A DNA stretch of 11,670 bases from Acidobacteriaceae bacterium. Its GTDB lineage: Bacteria > Acidobacteriota > Terriglobia > Terriglobales > Acidobacteriaceae. The first letter of the stretch is position 1. Each line of letters starts with the position of its first letter. The position numbers and the translations under genes were made by a program. This document shows positions 7,103 to 11,670 of this stretch, one piece after another. The DNA lies in contig PLST01000571.1 of assembly GCA_003164255.1 (NCBI GenBank), positions 3,047-14,716 of the forward strand. Direction: 5' to 3'. The notes under the pieces are model-generated. The model was not told where the DNA came from, did no database searches, and saw only the letters and a list, made by a program, of their open reading frames with translations.

Positions 7103-9520
7103 TCAGGGCTTTTCAGGACTAAAGAGGCCAATCTGAACCGGGCCAAGCCTCTTGGCTAAAGCTGCTGGTTTTCCAGTGACGGGCGCAAAGGGCCTCATTT
7201 TGGAATGCTCGCTGTGTTGCTCAACAAGGTAGATGGTGCCGGCAGACGCTTCGAAGTCGATCAATGGTCCATTTGCTCCAGTTCTGATCGATTGCCCGGT
7301 TTTCCCAGAGATCACATCGACCTCATGGGTTGGCCAGGGATTGCGAATTTTGAGCTTCTGCGCTGTTCCGGATTCGATGACAACCGTAGTTGCTTTTCCA
7401 TCTCTGACCTGAACGTCAACCTTTGTTTTGCCCGTCACATACACGCTGCCGTCGAAATCCCATCCTGGCGGGATCGCGGGAGCTATTCGAATCACGCCAT
7501 CATAATCCTGGACCAATGCTTCCTGTAGCGCATCTGCAACGACACCTGCCTGTTCAACGTAGAATTCGCGCGCCGAAGGCTCCCACTTTGCCATGCCGTT
7601 CACAAAACCCTGAAATTTCTGCGTGGTCTCAACCAAGGTTGAACCCACCTCGGCGCCCAGATCAAGGCGTGCTGCCTGAATTGGATCAAAACTCCAGTCG
7701 GCGGCCGAGATGTTTGGCCGATGCTCATAGGTGCGTTGCGCAAGCGCGAATATCGGAGATGCGTCACCGATGATGGCATACGGCCAAACTGGCTCAAGTC
7801 CGATGTTCTCGATGTTTTGGTTCTCCGCACCCGGCAGGTAGGACTCTGCAATCACATCAGTTCCTTCTGCATCGGCAGAAGCCGGCAATAGAGTCTGCGG
7901 GCGGGTCTGCTGAGTCCGAGGCAGTGCAGGGATTCTGGGCAGTGCTGATTCAAGTTGTTGAACCAGGCTCGCATCCTTGCCCAGTGAATTGGCGGCCTGA
8001 ACAGTGACGGGGAAAAGAGCCAGCATCGCCGAGATATCCGTAGTTGGATCGGTAACGTCCCATTGCGTTTCGTGGGCATTGGAAGGGCTAGTGTGGAGCA
8101 ATCCATCTGGACCCATCTTTTGGTAGGCCAGCAAGAAACGAGCGGAAGAAGCTATGAGCGGGTAATTATCCGACAGAAACTTGCGGTCACCGGTCGCGAG
8201 ATACTGCTCCCACACCCAAAGCGCAACTTCGGCCCCGGTGGTCAGCGTTCGTGCGTTGTAGTAAGGCTTGAACTCCAGGTCGCAGTCCCTCCCAATCGAG
8301 ACCGGCTTCCAGGCGGACTCATATTCAATGCCCTGTCCGTTGAAGCGCATTGTCTCGGGCACGCAACTGCCGGGGAGGCCCCTCATGTTTTCCTTAGTCC
8401 AGTTTTCGATGTTCTCAAGGTTCTCTCGATAAAGATTGAAGTAGGGTCCGTTGAGTTCAGGTAGCCCTGCACCAATGTTGGCTGCCACCTGCATACGCAG
8501 GTTCCAATGCCAGAATGCAGACGAATCCCAGCGATGAGAGTCCTGCGCTGAAGAAATCATGTCTGCGATTCCGGCTTGAGAGCCGGGATACTCGATGCCT
8601 TTTTCGATTGCCGCAACAAATAGATAGATATTTCTGAGGTTCTCCATATACTCGCCAGCGCCATCTTTTGAAGTGATCCTGATGACTGCGGCGCGCTGCC
8701 AGAAACCTTCCCACCAAACACGGTGCCCAGAATCAGGCGTCGGCAAAAGTGCGCGATCTGCAGCAACTTTCACGTTACCCGCTCCGTCATAATGCGGAGC
8801 CGCGACGATGATTCGGAAGTGGCCGTCCTGAAAAGGCTTGAACAAAACGGTGATGGTGAGAGGATCCGTAACGGTGGCAGACACACTGCGGCCTTTCACC
8901 GTGATTGCGGAAAGCGAGCCGAATGCCCGGCCGGACGCTCCGGGATTCTTGTCATCGATCCAGGACTGCGCAAGAAGTCCGATAGAGCCTTCAGCCGTTG
9001 CGTGAGGATTGCGCGGAGACCAGAGCTTCAAGAGCGCGGTCTGCGATACGTTGGGATTGGCGCCGGTGACGTCAACGACCAACGCGTCCCGATCTGGCTC
9101 GACGAATACCGTTGCGGCCAAACCGCCGCCCTGTTCATGGAACTCTCCGTTATAAAGGTCCAGGCGTCCCGAGTAATCCTTAGCAACTGTCAAGTTCGCC
9201 AATCCGGGAACAACTAATTGGCCCGGCGACAAACGATCTGGAAGTGTGTCATTGCGATTGAGTTGCGCGGTGAGGCCTTCGGCTGACCATACCGCAACGC
9301 CGAGCGCGCCATTTCCCAGAGGCATTGCCTCACCGGATTCCAGATTCGGTTTGGCGAGAACGATGTCGGAGCGGCCAATTACGCCCTGGACATCAACCTG
9401 AAATCTGCCGTTATTCCACGCTGAAGCAAAGTCCGACGTGGCAGATTGTGCAAGTCCGAATCCGAGCAACGTATCAAACAGAATTGCGAAGCATAAAGTA
9501 TGCCTTGTTAAAGCTCTCAA
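7103..9520 (-). CDS. secreted GH95-like (alpha/alpha)6 glycoside hydrolase
   Basis: An 805-residue exported protein with a signal peptide (hydrophobic core about 8-23, likely cut after GLA at 24). The N-terminal beta domain carries SGEAMPLGNGALGVAVW at 62-78, the hallmark of GH95 and DUF5703-type proteins. The helical-barrel region about 290-660 has WHWNLRM (337-343), GLPEL near 352-356, TGAEVALWVWEQYLATGD (428-445) and TSPSNAHETQW (477-487); a C-terminal beta domain about 685-768 ends it. GH95 enzymes remove alpha-L-fucose or alpha-L-galactose from polysaccharides. Compared from memory with the active site of AfcA, the general-acid Glu seems kept (Glu484), but an Asn becomes His338 and the Asp motif becomes Glu655, so activity or substrate may differ. 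The start is TTG at 9520: AAGGAGA (9527-9533) lies six bases upstream, and only this start gives a signal peptide. It could also be a rhamnosidase or galactosidase of the same fold. Confidence 0.8.
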   Translation of the reverse strand: MRALTRHTLCFAILFDTLLGFGLAQSATSDFASAWNNGRFQVDVQGVIGRSDIVLAKPNLESGEAMPLGNGALGVAVWSAEGLTAQLNRNDTLPDRLSPGQLVVPGLANLTVAKDYSGRLDLYNGEFHEQGGGLAATVFVEPDRDALVVDVTGANPNVSQTALLKLWSPRNPHATAEGSIGLLAQSWIDDKNPGASGRAFGSLSAITVKGRSVSATVTDPLTITVLFKPFQDGHFRIIVAAPHYDGAGNVKVAADRALLPTPDSGHRVWWEGFWQRAAVIRITSKDGAGEYMENLRNIYLFVAAIEKGIEYPGSQAGIADMISSAQDSHRWDSSAFWHWNLRMQVAANIGAGLPELNGPYFNLYRENLENIENWTKENMRGLPGSCVPETMRFNGQGIEYESAWKPVSIGRDCDLEFKPYYNARTLTTGAEVALWVWEQYLATGDRKFLSDNYPLIASSARFLLAYQKMGPDGLLHTSPSNAHETQWDVTDPTTDISAMLALFPVTVQAANSLGKDASLVQQLESALPRIPALPRTQQTRPQTLLPASADAEGTDVIAESYLPGAENQNIENIGLEPVWPYAIIGDASPIFALAQRTYEHRPNISAADWSFDPIQAARLDLGAEVGSTLVETTQKFQGFVNGMAKWEPSAREFYVEQAGVVADALQEALVQDYDGVIRIAPAIPPGWDFDGSVYVTGKTKVDVQVRDGKATTVVIESGTAQKLKIRNPWPTHEVDVISGKTGQSIRTGANGPLIDFEASAGTIYLVEQHSEHSKMRPFAPVTGKPAALAKRLGPVQIGLFSPEKP

Positions 9521-9526
9521 GGGGCG

Positions 9527-9533
9527 TCTCCTT
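9527..9533 (-). promoter_or_regulatory. Shine-Dalgarno site that fixes the TTG start of the GH95-like gene
   Basis: AAGGAGA on the minus strand is separated by six bases from the TTG at 9520. No in-frame ATG lies near the signal peptide, so this site decides the start. Confidence 0.7.
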
Positions 9534-9672
9534 CTTGAATGCTGGTCGCCCGCAATTGTATCTCCAACCGATCGCTGTGTGCTTTGGAACTTATCCGTCA
9601 GTAGTCATAGCCTGCCTCCAACAGATCAGGGCAGCGGCGAGTTGCAGTTGGGCCAGGTTGAGGCCATCAACT

Positions 9673-9713
9673 CCGCATGCAATCGTCTCATGTGGAAAGA
9701 TTCAACCATGCGG
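9673..9713. repeat. 7-bp inverted repeat upstream of the GH95-like gene
   Basis: CCGCATG (9673-9679) and CATGCGG (9707-9713) are perfect inverted copies with centres 34 bp apart, about three helical turns, some 150-195 bp before the glycosidase start. It may be a two-site operator. The stretch 9521-9797 otherwise shows no gene and no convincing promoter. Confidence 0.25.
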
Positions 9714-9797
9714 ATTAAACTCGTCACTCTTCAAGGACAGGTTCTTAGCCCTTGAGGGAAGACTTTATGGACTACACCATTTCTGAATCCGATCGAA

Positions 9798-10205
9798 TCA
9801 ATGGGCCAGAAAGTAAACCCCGATGCACACCAGGACCGCTGCGGTCCATCGGCGGTGGTCGACATTTTCTTTGAGGAAGATCTTTCCTCCAATGGCGTTC
9901 GTTACCAGCGTCAGAGATGCTGAAGCAGGCGCGACCAGGCTCAGGTTGAGATGATTCAATGCGAACAGCAAGGAGAAGAACGCCAGAGCAAGAAAACTGA
10001 CGCCCGCAAAGAAAAGCGGACAAGTGATGACAGCGCGAATGGCGCCTTTCATTCCGGAGTGGGCGCGAATCTCGTCAAGGTCCCCAATCGACTTCATTGC
10101 CGCGGCGGTGAGCACTTCACCGGTGCTCGAGCAAAGAATGATGGCGGCAATCATTCCGGCCGCGGTCCAGAAGCGCTCAGTCAACACTGGGAGGAGAAGC
10201 GTCAT
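9798..10205 (-). CDS. half-size EamA/DMT-superfamily membrane protein (second of a pair)
   Basis: A 135-residue protein with four hydrophobic helices (about 11-36, 56-82, 88-109 and 118-135) and the EamA-type ending KENVDHRRWTAAVLVCIGVY near 112-131. Full EamA transporters have ten helices in two repeats; this has one short repeat only, like SMR and ArnE/ArnF proteins, so it must work as a dimer. Its ATG at 10205 overlaps the TGA of the preceding EamA gene by 4 nt, with GAGGAG eight bases upstream, so the two should be made together and probably form a heterodimer. Downstream there is no terminator before the glycosidase gene that could be recognised. Substrate unknown; lipid or sugar-lipid translocation is suggested only by neighbouring hpnJ. 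Confidence 0.8.
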   Translation of the reverse strand: MTLLLPVLTERFWTAAGMIAAIILCSSTGEVLTAAAMKSIGDLDEIRAHSGMKGAIRAVITCPLFFAGVSFLALAFFSLLFALNHLNLSLVAPASASLTLVTNAIGGKIFLKENVDHRRWTAAVLVCIGVYFLAH

Positions 10206-10651
10206 AGCAGTTGCTCCTCTGCCTGAGGCTCACCTTCAACTAAGGCTGCCGGAGTGGGCCGTTCGGTGAATGAGGGGCCCTGCGCCACAAAGCCAACTCC
10301 CACCGTAATGAGAACCACCCCGAACCAGCGTTGCCACGAGACTGCTTCGTGGAGAAAGAAGCGCGCGAACAGTGCGACGATCACGTTGCCAAAGGCAGTG
10401 GCGGGCAGAACATACGTCAGGTCGGCCCACGAAAGCGCGGTGAGATAACTGGCAAAAAAGCCAAACAGCATGGCAATGCCCAGGGCGATCCACGGCGTAA
10501 AAACGGCAGCGATGAGCGAAAATGGATGCGCCAGGGTGATTGGCGGCAGGGTGGTCATCCCTCGCGACAGGCACGTGTCTCCCAATGGCGCGCACAGAGA
10601 CACGAGTCCAAGGATCATGTATTGTCGCGGCATTAGTTTTGCGTGTGCCAT
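10202..10651 (-). CDS. half-size EamA/DMT-superfamily membrane protein (first of a pair)
   Basis: A 149-residue inner-membrane protein with four predicted helices (about 12-31, 43-72, 78-101 and 105-125) and the motif FFLHEAVSWQRWFGVVLITV at about 98-117, the usual end of an EamA repeat (acidic residue, then helix 4 of the repeat). A hydrophilic, acidic tail of about 25 residues follows. It is paired by a 4-nt ATGA overlap with the next gene, which codes for a second, unequal four-helix protein. Such unequal pairs are known in the superfamily (ArnE/ArnF, which flip an amino-sugar-linked undecaprenyl phosphate). The ATG at 10651 has only a weak ribosome site and lies 36 bp after the hpnJ terminator, so promoter signals must be squeezed into or beyond that hairpin; GATACT on the minus strand at about 10657-10662 is a possible -10. 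Confidence 0.82.
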   Translation of the reverse strand: MAHAKLMPRQYMILGLVSLCAPLGDTCLSRGMTTLPPITLAHPFSLIAAVFTPWIALGIAMLFGFFASYLTALSWADLTYVLPATAFGNVIVALFARFFLHEAVSWQRWFGVVLITVGVGFVAQGPSFTERPTPAALVEGEPQAEEQLL

Positions 10652-10689
10652 CAGTCCAGTATCGTGCGTCCCCGATAAGGAAGCTCTAA

Positions 10690-10723
10690 AGAAACAAAGG
10701 GCGGACGCAATCGCGGCCGCCCT
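10690..10723 (-). terminator. intrinsic terminator of hpnJ
   Basis: Read on the minus strand, the stem AGGGCGG/CCGCCCT (7 bp), a one-base mismatch, then CGC/GCG around the loop GATT make a strong hairpin. It is followed directly by TTGTTTCTTT. It lies 25-58 bp after the hpnJ stop and before the EamA pair, so most hpnJ transcripts should end here. Confidence 0.75.
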
Positions 10724-10747
10724 CAGTCGTTTGGAAACAGACCGTTC

Positions 10748-11670
10748 TTACGCGCCTGCGCCAACCGGGGCCGGCGGATCAGCGTGCTGGCTGCGCGTCA
10801 GCTTTACCGCCTTGTTGCGCTGCGCGCGCAGCTTCATGAACGCCTTGGCTTCGACATACAGGCGCGGCACATCGCGATTCACGATTGCCTTCCAGACCAC
10901 GCGGAAGGCGGCCTTAGGCCTGAAGTAGTACTCGTCGTAGAAGCGGTGCACCATCTCCATCACGTAGTCGACGGGCAGTCCTGGATACTCGATGTGCGCC
11001 ATCTGGTGGCCGCCGCCATCTTCCATCTTCTCGTTGGTGATGTATCCATTCTTGGCCGCGAACTCGTAGAACTCGGTGCCGGGATAGGCGTGCGCGATCG
11101 AAACCTGGATGGTTTCGCAATCGAGCGACTTGGCAAAGTTGATCGTGTTGCGAATCGACTCCTTGGTTTCGCCGGGCAGGCCGAGAATGAAGTCGGCGTG
11201 AATCGTGAGGCCGAGGGAGTGGCAATCGCGGACGAAGTCTCTTGCGCGCTCCACGGTTGCGCCCTTCTTGATGTTCTTAAGAATCTGCGGGTCGCCTGAC
11301 TCAAACCCAACGATCAGCAGACGGCATCCGGCTTCGCGCATGGCCTTCAACGTATCGTAATCGGTGGTCACGCGCGAGGTGCAGCTCCAGGTGAGGCCCA
11401 GTGGCTTCAGCTTCTCGCAGAGCTCAATGGTGCGCACCTTTTGGATGTTGAAGGTGTCGTCATCGAAAAAGAATTCCTTAACTTCAGGGAAGTTCTCCTT
11501 CGCCCACTTGAGCTCCGCGGCCACGTCGTCGGTGGAGCGCTTGCGCCACGCGTGTCCGCTGAGTGTCTGCGGCCACAGGCAGAAGGTGCACTGCGCCGGG
11601 CAACCGCGCGTTGAGTAGAGCGCGATGTACGGGTGCAGCAGGAACGGCACGTTGTAGCGCGTCACGTCCA
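10748..11670 (-). CDS. hpnJ: hopanoid biosynthesis radical SAM protein HpnJ (N-terminal part outside window)
   Basis: 306 residues in the window, open at the right edge. A GTG at 11665 is internal rather than the true start: the frame continues upstream, and the family is about 470 residues with a cobalamin-binding-like N-terminal domain. The radical SAM cluster motif CPAQCTFC (CxxxCxxC) near residue 22 of this part binds the 4Fe-4S cluster and S-adenosylmethionine. Other HpnJ marks are LWPQTLSGHAWRKRS, EVKEFFFDDDTFN, GFESGDPQILKNIKKG, FILGLPGETKESI and HAYPGTEFYEF. In Burkholderia cenocepacia, HpnJ is needed to make the cyclitol-ether head group of bacteriohopanetetrol. Here it would likewise act on hopanoid side chains at the inner membrane. 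No hpnI, hpnK or squalene-hopene cyclase gene is in the window; they may lie further right. The gene ends with TAA and a strong terminator follows. Confidence 0.88.
   Translation of the reverse strand, partial: DVTRYNVPFLLHPYIALYSTRGCPAQCTFCLWPQTLSGHAWRKRSTDDVAAELKWAKENFPEVKEFFFDDDTFNIQKVRTIELCEKLKPLGLTWSCTSRVTTDYDTLKAMREAGCRLLIVGFESGDPQILKNIKKGATVERARDFVRDCHSLGLTIHADFILGLPGETKESIRNTINFAKSLDCETIQVSIAHAYPGTEFYEFAAKNGYITNEKMEDGGGHQMAHIEYPGLPVDYVMEMVHRFYDEYYFRPKAAFRVVWKAIVNRDVPRLYVEAKAFMKLRAQRNKAVKLTRSQHADPPAPVGAGA

Noticed and set aside
7081..7135. Short plus-strand ORF from GTG at 7095 behind AAAGGAG
   Set aside because: Only 13 codons, overlapping the end of the glycosidase on the other strand; most likely chance.
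10784..11299. Plus-strand open frame of 171 codons opposite hpnJ
   Set aside because: Leu/Val/His-rich mirror of hpnJ codons, typical of an antisense shadow.

Overview
The window is about 58-60% GC and looks like chromosome of a soil bacterium, most likely Acidobacteriota (Terriglobia type). This assignment is an inference from gene content: a kumamolisin-type protease, hopanoid gene hpnJ, a GH95-like glycosidase, a LutP/LctP permease beside an L-rhamnose mutarotase, and unlinked lipid genes with little operon clustering. No rRNA, tRNA, CRISPR array, transposase or integrase was seen. All genes but one lie on the minus strand.

Right edge, read in minus-strand direction: the radical-SAM half of hpnJ (hopanoid side-chain modification, N-terminus outside the window) ends in a clear intrinsic terminator. 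Two translationally coupled half-size EamA/DMT membrane proteins follow, a possible heterodimeric transporter. About 280 bp of non-coding DNA leads to a secreted GH95-like glycoside hydrolase of 805 aa that starts at TTG with a strong Shine-Dalgarno sequence.

Centre: an NAD(P)H-dependent thioester-reductase-type SDR and an acyl-CoA synthetase overlap by 4 nt (ATGA) behind a consensus -10 box. Together they resemble a carboxylic acid reductase split into two proteins with no carrier domain, and could turn a fatty or other carboxylic acid into an aldehyde or alcohol. Convergent to them is the only plus-strand gene, an exported LolA-like (outer-membrane lipoprotein-sorting) protein.

Left: divergent from the LolA-like gene is a likely operon of an L-lactate-permease-family transporter, L-rhamnose mutarotase and perhaps a 24-codon small ORF, closed by a weak terminator. 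This suggests L-rhamnose catabolism, whose end product can be L-lactate. At the left edge begins an S53 kumamolisin-type protease, of which only the pro-domain is inside the window.

No wholly new system is evident. The items most worth following are the split CAR-like pair, the hpnJ-linked EamA pair, the rhamnose/lactate pairing, the divergent GH95 active site and the small ORF.
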